NCBI RefSeq assembly: GCF_964253915.1
Contig: NZ_CAXUSG020000012.1
Coordinates: forward strand, 1-64,000
Reading direction: 5' to 3'
Source of the DNA: Metarhizobium sp964253915
Lineage (GTDB): Bacteria; Pseudomonadota; Alphaproteobacteria; Rhizobiales; Rhizobiaceae
Length of the DNA: 64,000 nt
The notes beneath the pieces were generated by a model that saw only the letters and a program-made list of their open reading frames with translations, was not told the origin of the DNA and ran no database searches. The position numbers and the translations under genes were made by a program. The first letter of the stretch is position 1, and every line of letters begins with the position of its first letter. This document shows, in pieces, positions 1 to 9,343 of this stretch.

Positions 1-1
1 A

Positions 2-1807
2 TCAACCGCTCTCGTTCGGCACGGGGTCGGCCATGTCGTCGTATTCTTCCACCGTGCGCTTCGGCTTGACCAGCGGCTCCGGCTTGACCGGGCGCGAGTA
101 AAGCATGTGACGTCCGGCCTGCAGGCCTTCGGCCGCCTGCAGGACCAGCCGGTCCTCGTCGCGGCGGCGGATGTCGTCGCTGATCAACGTTGCGTCCTCC
201 TCCCGCAACCCCAACCCTTCCAGTGCCCGGCGGCCGAACAGCAAGCCGGATTCCAGGGTTTCGCGCAGCTCGTATTCGATGCCGCGTTCGCGCAGCGCCA
301 GCGTGTGGATACGGTCATAGGCGCGCACGAACAGTCGCGCCTGCGGGAATTCGGCGCGCACGAGTTCGACGATGCGGTCGGTCACCTGCCGGTTGTGGGT
401 ACAGATGGCGATGATTTTCGCCCGTTCGATGCCCGACGAAAGCAGCACGTCCTTGCGGGTGCCGTCGCCGAAATAGATGCGGAAACCGAAGCTTGCCGCC
501 TGGCGGATGCGGTCGGCGGAATAGTCGATGACGGTCACGTCGCGGCCGCCGGCCAGCAGGATCTGCGCGGCGATCTGCCCGAAACGGGAAAAGCCGATCA
601 TCAGCACGTCGGATCCGGCGCCGTCGAAATCCTCTTCCAGTTCCTCGTGCCCTTCTTCCTTCATCAGCCGCCGCGACAGGGAGGCGCCGAGCGGCGTCAG
701 CGCCATCGACAGGGTGACGATGGCGACCAGCAACGATGCCGTTCCCGATGCCATCAGCCCATGGGCGGCAGCGGTGGTGAACAGCACGAAGCCGAACTCG
801 CCCCCCTGCGGCAGCAGGAAGGCGATGCGGATGGCGTCATTGTGGTTCGAGCCGGCAGCGCGGCAGACGAGATAGACGACCGTCGCCTTCAGCGCCATCA
901 TCAGCGGTACGGCGACGACAATGAGGGCGATGTTGGAAAGAATGACCTGGAGATCGAGCGACAGGCCGACGGCGATGAAGAACATGGCGAGCAGGATGCC
1001 GCGGAAAGGCTCGATATCGGCCTCCAGTTCGTGCCGGTAGGAGGATTCCGCCAGCATGACGCCGGCAAGGAAGGCGCCCATGGCCATGGAGAGGCCGACC
1101 GCCTGCATCAGTGAGGCAGCGCCCATGACCACAAGCAGGGCGGCGGCGATCATCACCTCGCGGGCACCGGTGCGGGCAATCACCTGGAACAGCCGAGGCA
1201 GCAGGTAGCGTCCCGCAAGCACCATCACCGCCACGGCGGCAACGGCGATGAACAGATCGCGGATCGGCTCGCCCATCTCGCCGTCCGGCCCGTCGAGAAC
1301 GGTGATCAGGGCCAGCAGCGGCACGATCGCCAGATCCTGCAAGAGCAGGATGCAGAAGGAAAGCTGTCCGTAACGTGTATTGGTGTCGCCGGACTCGCCG
1401 AGGATCTGCAGCGCAAAGGCCGTCGAGGACAGCGCCAGCCCGAAACCGGCGATCAGCCCGCCGCGCCAGTCGACGACGCCGCTCAAGGTGGCAACGGCCG
1501 ACAACACGAGGCCGGTCACCAGCACCTGCGCGGTGCCGAGGCCGAAGATGTCGCGCCTGAGCTGCCACAGCCGCGAGGGCTTGAGCTCGAGGCCGATGAT
1601 GAACAGTAGGAAGACGATGCCGAGTTCGGAAACACGAAGGATGTTGTCGGCATCGGTGATCACCTGCAGCGCCGGGCCGATGACGACGCCGGCGAACAGG
1701 TAACCGAGCACGGTGCCAAGGCCGAGCTTCTTGAACACAGGTGCGGCGACCACCGCGCCGCCGAGCAGGAGAAGCGCCTCGGAGAAAAGGGAAGTCGGCT
1801 CGGACAT
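2..1807 (-). CDS. CPA2-family monovalent cation:proton antiporter with TrkA-N domain (KefB/YbaL-like)
   Basis: Inner-membrane K+/Na+:H+ antiporter of the CPA2 family, 601 aa. Residues about 8-380 are a string of hydrophobic helices with the family motifs LQDLAIVP (about 156-163) and LPQGGEFGF (about 332-340). Residues about 400-515 form a TrkA-N/RCK nucleotide-binding domain starting GFSRFGQ, the KefC-type variant of the dinucleotide-binding loop. The start is the ATG at 1807; an in-frame start further upstream would add a 28-residue extension that does not look like the family. The TGA stop lies at the window edge, so the gene is complete. It is divergent from pmbA with 113 bp between them. 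Such proteins are gated by nucleotides or glutathione adducts and protect cytoplasmic pH; the specific ion is not readable from sequence. Confidence 0.9.
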   Translation of the reverse strand: MSEPTSLFSEALLLLGGAVVAAPVFKKLGLGTVLGYLFAGVVIGPALQVITDADNILRVSELGIVFLLFIIGLELKPSRLWQLRRDIFGLGTAQVLVTGLVLSAVATLSGVVDWRGGLIAGFGLALSSTAFALQILGESGDTNTRYGQLSFCILLLQDLAIVPLLALITVLDGPDGEMGEPIRDLFIAVAAVAVMVLAGRYLLPRLFQVIARTGAREVMIAAALLVVMGAASLMQAVGLSMAMGAFLAGVMLAESSYRHELEADIEPFRGILLAMFFIAVGLSLDLQVILSNIALIVVAVPLMMALKATVVYLVCRAAGSNHNDAIRIAFLLPQGGEFGFVLFTTAAAHGLMASGTASLLVAIVTLSMALTPLGASLSRRLMKEEGHEELEEDFDGAGSDVLMIGFSRFGQIAAQILLAGGRDVTVIDYSADRIRQAASFGFRIYFGDGTRKDVLLSSGIERAKIIAICTHNRQVTDRIVELVRAEFPQARLFVRAYDRIHTLALRERGIEYELRETLESGLLFGRRALEGLGLREEDATLISDDIRRRDEDRLVLQAAEGLQAGRHMLYSRPVKPEPLVKPKRTVEEYDDMADPVPNESG

Positions 1808-1920
1808 GAAAAAGAACGTCTTTCGAGAGCTTGTAAAACGACGACAGAAAGAATCGGCGGCTGCGGACTTGATGCTTGCTGGAGTGCACAATAAATGGAA
1901 CGCGAATGAAAGGCTAAATC

Positions 1921-3270
1921 ATGTCCTCAGAAATCGACTCCGCAACATTGCTTTCGCAGGCCAGCCAGCTCATCGATCTTGCACTTGCCGCCGGCGCTGA
2001 CAAGGCCGATGCCGTGGTTGTGCGCTCCCGTTCCCGTTCGGTCAGTGTCCGTCTCGGCAAGGTCGAGGCGACCGAGGCATCTGAGAGCGACGATTTCGCC
2101 CTCAGGGTCTTCGTCGGCAACCGTGTGGCCAGCATCTCGGCAACCCCGGGGGCGACCGATGCCCGGACGATTGCCGAACGCGCCGTCGCCATGGCAAAGG
2201 TTTCCCCGGAAGATCCCTTCGCCTGCCTGGCGGATGAAGCCGATCTCGCAAAGAGCTACCCGGACCTCGATCTCTTCGATGGCACCGAGATCCCCACCGA
2301 CGCGCTTGCCGAGGCGGCGCTGGCGGCGGAGGCCGCGGCCATGACGATCCCGGGCGTGGCGAATTCTTCCGGCGCCGGCGCTTCGGCGGGCATGGGCGGC
2401 ATGGTGCTCGCCACCTCGCACGGTTTTTCCGGCAGCTACATGGGCTCGCGGTTCGGCCGTTCCGTCAGCGTCATCGCCGGCGAAGGCACGAAGATGGAGC
2501 GCGACTACGATTTCGACAGCCGTCTCTATTTCGCCGACCTCGACAGCCCGGAGGAGATCGGCCGGCGGGCCGGCGAGCGGACCGTCAAGCGGCTGAACCC
2601 GCGGCAGGTCGATACCGGCAAGAACGTCACCGTCGTTTTCGATCCCCGCGTCGCCCGCGGTTTTGTCGGCCACATCGCCGCGGCGATCAATGGTGCTTCC
2701 GTGGCCCGTAAGACGAGTTTTTTGCGCGACAAGATGGGGCAGCTGGTGCTGAAATCCGGCCTGACCATCACCGATGACCCGCTGATCGTGCGCGGCCCGG
2801 CATCGCGGCCGTTCGACGGTGAAGGCATCACCGGCAAGAAACTCGCGATGATCGAGGACGGGGTGCTGCAACAGTGGTTCCTGTCGACCTCGACGGCACG
2901 CGAGCTCGGCCTGAAGACCAACGGCCGCGGCGCCCGCGGCGGCTCCTACGTCAACCCCACCTCCACGAACCTGACGCTCGAGCCGGGCACGATCGATCCC
3001 GAAGCGCTGATCCGCCAGGTCGGCACCGGCTTCTACGTCACCGAGCTGATCGGCCAGGGTGTCAACATGATCACCGGCGAATACAGCCGCGGCGCCACCG
3101 GCTTCTGGATCGAGAACGGCGAGATCGCCTACCCGGTCTCGGAAGTGACGATCGCCTCCAACCTCAAGGACATGTTCATGCGGGTGACGCCGGCAAACGA
3201 CATCGACCGCAGCTTCTCCATCGTCGCGCCGACCATCGCCATCGAGGGAATGACCCTGGCGGGACGCTGA
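1921..3270 (+). CDS. pmbA: TldE/PmbA metalloprotease subunit
   Basis: 449 aa, the usual length of the TldE (PmbA) partner of the TldD/TldE protease, which in enterics matures peptide antibiotics and degrades CcdA. The C-terminal third carries the family signature around GFYVTELIGQGVN and GEYSRGATGFWIENG. There is no HExxxH zinc motif, as expected for TldE; the catalytic subunit would be TldD, which is not in this window. The stop is followed after 2 nt by the ATG of the cysQ-like gene, so the two are translationally linked. Clustering with cysQ and the lipid A genes waaA and lpxK is common in rhizobia. Confidence 0.93.
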   Translation: MSSEIDSATLLSQASQLIDLALAAGADKADAVVVRSRSRSVSVRLGKVEATEASESDDFALRVFVGNRVASISATPGATDARTIAERAVAMAKVSPEDPFACLADEADLAKSYPDLDLFDGTEIPTDALAEAALAAEAAAMTIPGVANSSGAGASAGMGGMVLATSHGFSGSYMGSRFGRSVSVIAGEGTKMERDYDFDSRLYFADLDSPEEIGRRAGERTVKRLNPRQVDTGKNVTVVFDPRVARGFVGHIAAAINGASVARKTSFLRDKMGQLVLKSGLTITDDPLIVRGPASRPFDGEGITGKKLAMIEDGVLQQWFLSTSTARELGLKTNGRGARGGSYVNPTSTNLTLEPGTIDPEALIRQVGTGFYVTELIGQGVNMITGEYSRGATGFWIENGEIAYPVSEVTIASNLKDMFMRVTPANDIDRSFSIVAPTIAIEGMTLAGR

Positions 3271-3272
3271 CC

Positions 3273-4073
3273 ATGGACACCGCAAAACAGCCCGACTGGA
3301 ACGCGGACCTGCAGCTGATCCGTGATGCGGCGCGGCAGGCGGGCGAGATCGCGCTGAAATTTTTCCGGCGTTCGCCGGAGGTCTGGTGGAAGAACGAAGG
3401 CCGCTCGCCGGTCAGCGCCGCCGATTATGCCGCCAACGAGTGCCTGGAAAGCGTCTTGCGCGGCGCCCGGCCCGGTTACGGCTGGCTTTCGGAGGAGACG
3501 GACGACGATGTGGCGCGGCTTGGCCACGACACGCTGTTCGTCGTCGATCCCATCGATGGCACCCGGGGCTTCATCAACGGGCTGGAGATGTGGTGCGTCA
3601 GCGTTGCCGTCGTCCATCGCGGTCGGCCGGTGGCGGGCGTCTTGTTTGCGCCGGCGCTGCAGGAAGAGTTTTCCGCCGGTCTCACCGGTGATGCGCTCAA
3701 GAACGGCCAGCCGATTGCCGTCTCGTTGCCTGATCCCGGCCGTCTCCAGAAATTCGCCGCAGCGGAAGAGATGGTCTCGAAACTGGAGCCGGCTTTTCGC
3801 GCAACCATCGAACGCGCCAAACACGTGCCCTCGCTGGCCTACCGGCTGGCCATGGTCGCCGATGGCAGGCTCGACGGCACGCTGGTCAAGCGCAATTCCC
3901 ACGACTGGGATCTGGCTGCCGCCGACCTTATCCTTGCCCGTGCCGGCGGACAGCTTGTCGATCTGGAGGGCGCGCCGTTGTCCTATAACCGCCCGGAGGT
4001 GACGCACGGCACGCTCTGCGCAGCCGGAGAAAGCCGTCTTCCCGAGATTCTCGACCATCTGCGACGCATTTGA
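3273..4073 (+). CDS. cysQ: 3'(2'),5'-bisphosphate nucleotidase CysQ / inositol monophosphatase family
   Basis: 266 aa protein of the inositol monophosphatase superfamily. Metal-binding residues are visible: the acidic pair in WLSEET (about 72-77), DPIDGTRGF (92-100) and WDLAAAD (about 212-218). These bind Mg2+ and the phosphate of 3'-phosphoadenosine 5'-phosphate or a sugar phosphate. The SuhB/CysQ split cannot be settled by eye; the position directly after pmbA and ahead of the lipid A genes is typical of rhizobial loci annotated cysQ. The ATG at 3273 lies 2 nt after the pmbA stop; a much longer in-frame reading into pmbA is only overlap. Confidence 0.85.
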   Translation: MDTAKQPDWNADLQLIRDAARQAGEIALKFFRRSPEVWWKNEGRSPVSAADYAANECLESVLRGARPGYGWLSEETDDDVARLGHDTLFVVDPIDGTRGFINGLEMWCVSVAVVHRGRPVAGVLFAPALQEEFSAGLTGDALKNGQPIAVSLPDPGRLQKFAAAEEMVSKLEPAFRATIERAKHVPSLAYRLAMVADGRLDGTLVKRNSHDWDLAAADLILARAGGQLVDLEGAPLSYNRPEVTHGTLCAAGESRLPEILDHLRRI

Positions 4074-4139
4074 ACGTTGACCTTTCGGACAAAATCTCGC
4101 AGAGGAAAGGGGGAGGGAGTACAAATTGGGAAAACCAGA

Positions 4140-4373
4140 ATGACCGACTCCGGCGACAAGAAACAACTCCTGCACCTCGTTTTCGGCGGTGAACTCGACG
4201 ATCTCTCGAAGGTCGATTTCCGCGATCTGAACAAGCTTGATATTGTTGGTATTTTTCCAGACTATGCGACGGCATTGACCGCCTGGAAGGCAAAAGCACA
4301 GCAGACGGTCGACAATGCCCACATGCGTTATTTTATCGTTCATATGCATCGGTTGCTGAATCCGGCGGACTGA
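4140..4373 (+). CDS. DUF4170 family small protein
   Basis: 77 aa, soluble, no signal peptide. The sequence (LLHLVFGGELDDL near the N-terminus, MRYFIVHMHRLL near the C-terminus) is typical of DUF4170, a short alphaproteobacterial family of unknown function that repeatedly sits between cysQ and waaA. The ATG at 4140 is preceded by a purine-rich stretch (GGGAAAACCAGA); a longer in-frame reading from 4077 would add an unrelated basic leader. Its place in the run cysQ-DUF4170-waaA-lpxK suggests co-expression with Kdo/lipid A assembly, but that is context only. Confidence 0.8.
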   Translation: MTDSGDKKQLLHLVFGGELDDLSKVDFRDLNKLDIVGIFPDYATALTAWKAKAQQTVDNAHMRYFIVHMHRLLNPAD

Positions 4374-4503
4374 CGAAAGGCGGGGCTTGCGCCGCAGGCC
4401 CCGGCCGGGACGCGAATTTGTCCAATTCGTCGATCATGAATGACCGGAAACTATTGGGGAACTTGGCTTTGAAGACGATCGTGCAAGATCGGAGACCGCA
4501 TTC

Positions 4504-5823
4504 ATGAGCAGCCGCATGGCGCGCATGGCTTTGACCAGCTACCGTTGGGCCGGCGTGGCGTTCTATCCGTTGGTCGGCGCTTACCTGACATACAGGGCGG
4601 CGAAGGGCAAGGAAGACCGCACGCGCCGCTCCGAGCGGTTCGGCTTCGCCAGTGCCGCGCGTCCGCAAGGGCCGCTCATCTGGTTCCATGCCGCCAGCGT
4701 CGGCGAGACCAATGCGGTGGTGCCGCTGATCCGCGAAATGCGTCGGCGCGATATCAATGTGGTGCTGACGACGGGCACCACCACCTCCGCCAAGGTTGCC
4801 CATGCGCGCCTCGGCAGCGAGACGGTGCATCAATACGTGCCGCTCGACCTGAAACCGGCCGTCGGCCGCTTCCTCGACTACTGGCAGCCGGATGTGGCGA
4901 TCATCGCCGAATCCGAAATCTGGCCGATGACGATCATGGAGCTTGGCAACCGCCATATTCCGCAGGTCCTGGTCAACGCCCGCATGTCGGACCGCTCCTT
5001 TGCGCGCTGGCGCAGCCGGCTGTCGCTGGCGGAAGCGCTGTTCGAGAACCTGGCGCTGGTCATCGCCCAGTCGGATGTCGATGCCGAACGTTTTCGCGAT
5101 CTCGGCGCCCTGCCGGTGACGGTCTCGGGCAATCTCAAGGTCGATAACGACATGCCGGCACACGATCCAGCGCAGCTTGAAGACTACAAACGCCAGATCG
5201 GCGCACGCAAGACATGGGCGGCGATCTCCACCTTCGAGGGCGAGGAGATGGCGGCGGCGACCGTGCACCGGGCGCTGAAGGAGCGTGACGGAGTGCTGAC
5301 CATCATCGTGCCGCGCCATCCGGAGCGCAGCGACGATCTGGAAAAAGCCTTGACGGAAAAGGGCCTCAAGGTGGCCCGTCGCACCCGCAACGACCCGCTG
5401 ACGCCCGATACGGACATCTTCCTCGGCGATACGATCGGCGAGATGGGTCTCTACCTTCGGATGACCGAAGTCGCTTTTGTCGGCCGCTCGCTGTTTGCCG
5501 AAGGCGGCCAGAACCCGCTGGAGCCGGCCATGTTGGGTTGTGCCGTCCTTTCCGGTGGGCACGTACAGAATTTCCGCGATACCTACCAGAAGCTTGCCCG
5601 CAACGGCTCCGCTCGCATGGTGCGGGATGTCGAGATGCTGGCGAAGGCGGTTCACTACCTGCTTGCCAACGATGCTGCCCGGCAGACGATGATCAATGCC
5701 GGTCTGGAGACGGTGCAGGAAATGCGCGGCGCGCTCACCGCCACCATCAAGGGGCTGGAACCCTACATCAATCCCCTCACGGTCAAGGCCCGCCTGCAGC
5801 CGAGAACTGCGGCGCAAGGCTGA
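4504..5823 (+). CDS. waaA: 3-deoxy-D-manno-octulosonic acid (Kdo) transferase
   Basis: 439 aa. WaaA/KdtA transfers Kdo from CMP-Kdo to the lipid IVA precursor on the cytoplasmic face of the inner membrane. It has an N-terminal membrane anchor (about 13-32), the glycosyltransferase-N block beginning WFHAASVGE (the Glu is the family's catalytic base), IIAESEIWP, and a GT-B C-terminal half with AEGGQNPLEPA for the sugar nucleotide. It starts with ATG at 4504 behind a CGGAGA ribosome site. Followed 17 nt later by the HAD gene and then lpxK, the kinase acting just before it in lipid A synthesis. Confidence 0.95.
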   Translation: MSSRMARMALTSYRWAGVAFYPLVGAYLTYRAAKGKEDRTRRSERFGFASAARPQGPLIWFHAASVGETNAVVPLIREMRRRDINVVLTTGTTTSAKVAHARLGSETVHQYVPLDLKPAVGRFLDYWQPDVAIIAESEIWPMTIMELGNRHIPQVLVNARMSDRSFARWRSRLSLAEALFENLALVIAQSDVDAERFRDLGALPVTVSGNLKVDNDMPAHDPAQLEDYKRQIGARKTWAAISTFEGEEMAAATVHRALKERDGVLTIIVPRHPERSDDLEKALTEKGLKVARRTRNDPLTPDTDIFLGDTIGEMGLYLRMTEVAFVGRSLFAEGGQNPLEPAMLGCAVLSGGHVQNFRDTYQKLARNGSARMVRDVEMLAKAVHYLLANDAARQTMINAGLETVQEMRGALTATIKGLEPYINPLTVKARLQPRTAAQG

Positions 5824-5840
5824 CAACGGAAGATTTTATC

Positions 5841-6560
5841 GTGGCGTCATCCCCCATCTCAGGCATTCTCTTCGACAAGGACGGCACGCTTCTGGATTAC
5901 GCCAAGACCTGGCTGCCGGTGAACCGTGCGCTGGCACGCTTCGCGGCGCAGGGCGACGGCGTGCTCGCCGACCGGCTGCTGTCGGCCTGCGGCATGGACC
6001 CGGTGAGCGGCTATGTGGTGCCGGACAGCCTGCTGGCAGCCGGCAATACGGTCGAGATCGCCACCGGTCTCGTCGAGGCCGGCTCGCCGCTCTCGGTCGA
6101 GGCGCTGACGGAAGAACTCGATGCGATGTTTGCCGATGCCGCCCAGCATGCCGTGCCGGTCACCGATCTCGAAAGCTTCTTCAAGGGCTTGAAGGCGAAG
6201 GGGTATCGCCTCGGCGTCGCTTCCAGCGACAACGAACAGTCGATCCGCCAGACCGCTGACCGCCTCGGTTTCGCACCCTATCTCGATTATGTCGCCGGTT
6301 ACGACAGCGGTTTCGGCGTCAAGCCGGAGCCCGGCATGGTGCTCGGCTTCTGCATGGCAACCGGGCTTGATCCGCGAGAGGTCGCTGTCGTCGGCGACAA
6401 CAATCACGACCTGCATATGGGGCGCAATGCCGGCGTTGGCCTGACCGTCGCCGTACTGACCGGCACCGGCTCGCGCGCCTCGCTGTCGGCCGGCAGCGAT
6501 CATTGCCTCAACGATATCACCGAGCTTGAGTCGGTCCTGCCGAACCTCCAGACTGTTTGA
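5841..6560 (+). CDS. HAD-superfamily phosphatase (phosphoglycolate phosphatase-like)
   Basis: 239 aa HAD hydrolase. All four HAD motifs are present: DKDGTLLD near the N-terminus (nucleophile and acid/base Asp), the Ser in VASSDN, the Lys in GVKPEPG, and GDNNHDLHMG with two Asp for Mg2+. The cap domain is helical, as in Gph-type enzymes. No ATG fits: the GTG at 5841, behind GGAAG, is the first codon compatible with the HAD N-terminus and lies just after the waaA stop. The substrate is unknown. Sitting between waaA and lpxK it could act on a phosphosugar, but a general phosphoglycolate phosphatase is equally possible. Confidence 0.85.
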   Translation: MASSPISGILFDKDGTLLDYAKTWLPVNRALARFAAQGDGVLADRLLSACGMDPVSGYVVPDSLLAAGNTVEIATGLVEAGSPLSVEALTEELDAMFADAAQHAVPVTDLESFFKGLKAKGYRLGVASSDNEQSIRQTADRLGFAPYLDYVAGYDSGFGVKPEPGMVLGFCMATGLDPREVAVVGDNNHDLHMGRNAGVGLTVAVLTGTGSRASLSAGSDHCLNDITELESVLPNLQTV

Positions 6561-6610
6561 ATTCGCCGCACGGTGCCGGCGGTCTTCGGCATAAGGGGAG
6601 GGGGGACAAG

Positions 6611-7654
6611 ATGATTTCGGAAGCGCCACCCTTCTGGTGGAAACGTCCCGGCTGGCGGGCATGGCTGCTTTCACCCTTTTCCTTCCTCTATGGCCGCATC
6701 GCCGGCTATCGTATGACCCATGGCCGGCGGGCTTCGATCCCCGTTCCGGTTATCTGCGTCGGCAATTTCACGGTCGGCGGTGCCGGCAAGACGCCGACGG
6801 CGCTGGCGATTGCCAAGGCCGCCAAGGCACGCGGCCTGAAACCCGGCTTCCTCAGCCGCGGTTACGGCGGGTCGCTCGATGTGACGACACTGGTCGATCC
6901 GCATCATCATCGGGCGACGGCCGTGGGCGACGAACCGCTCCTGCTGGCGCAAGAGGCGACAACGGTGATCTCGCGGCGCCGCGTCGAAGGCGCAAAACGG
7001 CTGGCCGAGGCCGGTGTCGACCTGATTATCATGGATGACGGTTTCCAGAGCGCCCGGCTGGCCGTCGATTATGCGCTGGTGGTCATCGACACGGTGCGCG
7101 GTATCGGCAACGGACATCTGGTGCCGGGCGGTCCTGTCCGGGCGCCGATCGACATCCAGCTGCGATATGCCTCGGCCCTGATGACCGTCGGGCGTGGCAA
7201 TGCCGCAGACCGTCTGGTGCGCCGTGCTGCCCGTGCCGGCAAGGGCATCTTCGTCGGCACCATCACGCCACGGCCGGAGCCGGATCTCGGTGGCCGCCGT
7301 GTTCTCGCTTATGCAGGCATCGCCGATCCGGAAAAATTCTACCGGACGGTGGAGGAATTGGGGGCGGAGATCGTGGCTCGCCATGCCTTCGGCGATCACC
7401 AGCATATTTCCGACGACGAGATGGCCGACCTGCTCGATACGGCTGCCCGCCAAGGCCTGCAACTGGTGACGACGTCGAAGGATATCGTCCGCCTGACGGG
7501 GACGCACGGCCGGGCTTCGGAGCTGGTCTTCCTGTCGAAGGTCATCGAGGTCGACATGGTCTTCGACGATCCGCATGCTCCCGACCATATCATCGACGAT
7601 GCGATCAAGGCGTCGAAGACACGGCTCTTCGCCAAGGGCGGCAAGCAGCATTGA
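6611..7654 (+). CDS. lpxK: Tetraacyldisaccharide 4'-kinase
   Basis: 347 aa inner-membrane kinase that phosphorylates the 4' position of the lipid A disaccharide using ATP. An N-terminal hydrophobic anchor precedes the Walker A loop GNFTVGGAGKTP (51-62), the LpxK form of the P-loop, and MDDGFQ (Walker B-like, about residue 140), the lid region of the family. The ATG at 6611 has a GGGGAGGGGGG run just upstream; an upstream in-frame ATG at 6557 overlaps the HAD stop and adds non-family sequence. It ends 33 bp from the convergent mttB-like gene. Confidence 0.95.
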   Translation: MISEAPPFWWKRPGWRAWLLSPFSFLYGRIAGYRMTHGRRASIPVPVICVGNFTVGGAGKTPTALAIAKAAKARGLKPGFLSRGYGGSLDVTTLVDPHHHRATAVGDEPLLLAQEATTVISRRRVEGAKRLAEAGVDLIIMDDGFQSARLAVDYALVVIDTVRGIGNGHLVPGGPVRAPIDIQLRYASALMTVGRGNAADRLVRRAARAGKGIFVGTITPRPEPDLGGRRVLAYAGIADPEKFYRTVEELGAEIVARHAFGDHQHISDDEMADLLDTAARQGLQLVTTSKDIVRLTGTHGRASELVFLSKVIEVDMVFDDPHAPDHIIDDAIKASKTRLFAKGGKQH

Positions 7655-7687
7655 CTGCGAGCCGGTGCGCCTTGAACGGCATTCGCG

Positions 7688-9241
7688 TCAATACCAGGCG
7701 TCGGGGATATCCCGCGTCTTCCGCTCCATGAAATCTTTCAACGCGTCATCGATTGCGACATCCAGTGGCGGCGCTTCATATTCGGCCAGCGTCTTTTTCC
7801 ACTGCCGGTTGGCGCGGGTGGCGATATCGGTCGAGCCGCCTTCCTCGCTCCATTTCTCGAAGGGCTCGTTGTCGGAGAGTGTCGAGTCCCAGAAGGCGCT
7901 GGTGTAGTTGCGCATCGTGTGGTCGCAGCCGAGGAAATGGCTGCCGGGGCCGACCTGCAGGAAGGCGTCCATGGCCAGCGTATTGTCGTCCACCACCACG
8001 CCGGCAAGATAGGAGTGCAACGCGCCGCAGAGATCGGCGTCCATGACGAATTTTTCGTAGGACATGGCCAGCAACCCGTCGAGGAAGCCGGCCGAATGCA
8101 GGATGAAGTTGGCGCCGCAATGCACCGCCGACAGCATCGACATCAGCCCTTCCTGCATCGCCTGGCCGTCCGGCAGCTTGGAGTTGGAAAAGTTGCCGGC
8201 GCAACGCAGCGGCAGTTTCAACCGGCGGGCAAGCTGGCCGATGACCATCGAGCCAATCGCCGGCTCCGGCGTGCCGAAGGTCGGCGAGCCGGAGCGCAGC
8301 GACATGGAGGAGAGGAAGTTGCCGAAAATCACCGGCGCACCCTTGCGCTCCAGCTGCGTCAGCGCGCAGCCGGCCATGGTTTCGGCAAAGGATTGCGCGA
8401 TCGCGCCGGCATTGGTGACCGGCCCCATGGCACCGCCGAGAATGAAGGGCACAATCACCGCCGCCTGGTTGGCACGGGCATAGGCGCGCAGCGACTTCGT
8501 CATCGTGCCGTCCCAGACGAGCGGCGAATTGACGTTGACGTTGCCGAGGATGACACAGTTCTTGTCGACGAAATCGGCGCCGAACAGGATGCGGGCCATC
8601 TCGATGGAATCGTCCGCCCGCTCTTCCGCCGTGATCGAGCCCATGAAGGCGCGGTCGGAATATTTGATATGGCTGTAGACCATGTGCAGGTGGCGCTTGT
8701 TGACGGCGATGTCCACCGGCTCGCAGATCGTGCCGCCGGAATGGTGCAGCCAGGGGCTCGACTGCGCCAGCTTGATGAAGTTGCGGAAATCCTCGATCGT
8801 GCCGTAGCGGCGGCCCTTGTCGAGATCCATGACGAAGGGGGAGCCGTAGGCCGGGGAAAAGACGACGTTGCTGCCGCCGATCTCGACGCTGCGGGCGGGG
8901 TTGCGGGCATGTTGGGTAAAACTTGCAGGCGCCGATTTGAGGATCTCGTTGAGCATGCCCGGCTCGAACTTGACGAGCAGCCCGTCCACCTTGGCGCCCG
9001 CCTTCTTCCAGAGGTCGATCGCCTCAGGATCGTCGCGGAATTCGATGCCGACTTCCGAGAGGATGCGATCCGCGGTGCGCTCGATCTTCTGCAGGTTCTC
9101 TTCGGAGAGGATGTCGTAGGTCGGGATGTTGCGGCGGATATAGGGAATACCGGCCGGCTTCGTCGAGGCGTCGCGCCTGTTGGCGCGCCCCCCGCGTGCG
9201 CGGCGACCGGTGTCGAGTGTGGTGTCTTCCGCCAGGGCCAT
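7688..9241 (-). CDS. mttB: Trimethylamine methyltransferase (MttB) family corrinoid methyltransferase, non-pyrrolysine
   Basis: 517 aa member of the MttB/COG5598 superfamily. The reading frame is continuous with no internal amber codon, so it belongs to the pyrrolysine-free branch, whose characterised members demethylate quaternary amines such as glycine betaine onto a corrinoid protein. The start is the ATG at 9241, preceded by CGGAGGAAAG; the first 30 residues are basic and Arg/Gly-rich, the rest is the TIM-barrel methyltransferase. No corrinoid protein or methyl-acceptor gene lies beside it. The LysR gene is divergent 87-102 bp away and probably controls it. Substrate cannot be read from the sequence; a betaine or another methylated amine is an inference from the family. 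Confidence 0.85.
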   Translation of the reverse strand: MALAEDTTLDTGRRARGGRANRRDASTKPAGIPYIRRNIPTYDILSEENLQKIERTADRILSEVGIEFRDDPEAIDLWKKAGAKVDGLLVKFEPGMLNEILKSAPASFTQHARNPARSVEIGGSNVVFSPAYGSPFVMDLDKGRRYGTIEDFRNFIKLAQSSPWLHHSGGTICEPVDIAVNKRHLHMVYSHIKYSDRAFMGSITAEERADDSIEMARILFGADFVDKNCVILGNVNVNSPLVWDGTMTKSLRAYARANQAAVIVPFILGGAMGPVTNAGAIAQSFAETMAGCALTQLERKGAPVIFGNFLSSMSLRSGSPTFGTPEPAIGSMVIGQLARRLKLPLRCAGNFSNSKLPDGQAMQEGLMSMLSAVHCGANFILHSAGFLDGLLAMSYEKFVMDADLCGALHSYLAGVVVDDNTLAMDAFLQVGPGSHFLGCDHTMRNYTSAFWDSTLSDNEPFEKWSEEGGSTDIATRANRQWKKTLAEYEAPPLDVAIDDALKDFMERKTRDIPDAWY

Positions 9242-9315
9242 CTGCTTTCCTCCGTTTCCGCTGATGGTAACGGCCAGAAAATCCGTTGTAACGCCGGAAA
9301 GATTTGAGGCATGAT

Positions 9316-9330
9316 ATAAGCTGAGCTTAT
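9316..9330. promoter_or_regulatory. Perfect 7-1-7 palindrome, candidate LysR operator
   Basis: ATAAGCT-G-AGCTTAT, a perfect inverted repeat in the 87-102 bp between the divergent mttB-like and lysR genes. It contains the T-N11-A core expected of LysR-type sites and covers the first possible start codon of the lysR gene, so bound regulator could block its own transcription or initiation. Inferred from position and symmetry only. Confidence 0.45.
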
Positions 9331-9343
9331 GGAAAAAATGACG

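Noticed and set aside
4378..4410. GGGGCTTGC...GCAGGCCCC hairpin after the DUF4170 gene as a terminator
   Set aside because: No T-tract follows on either strand, so I do not call it a terminator.
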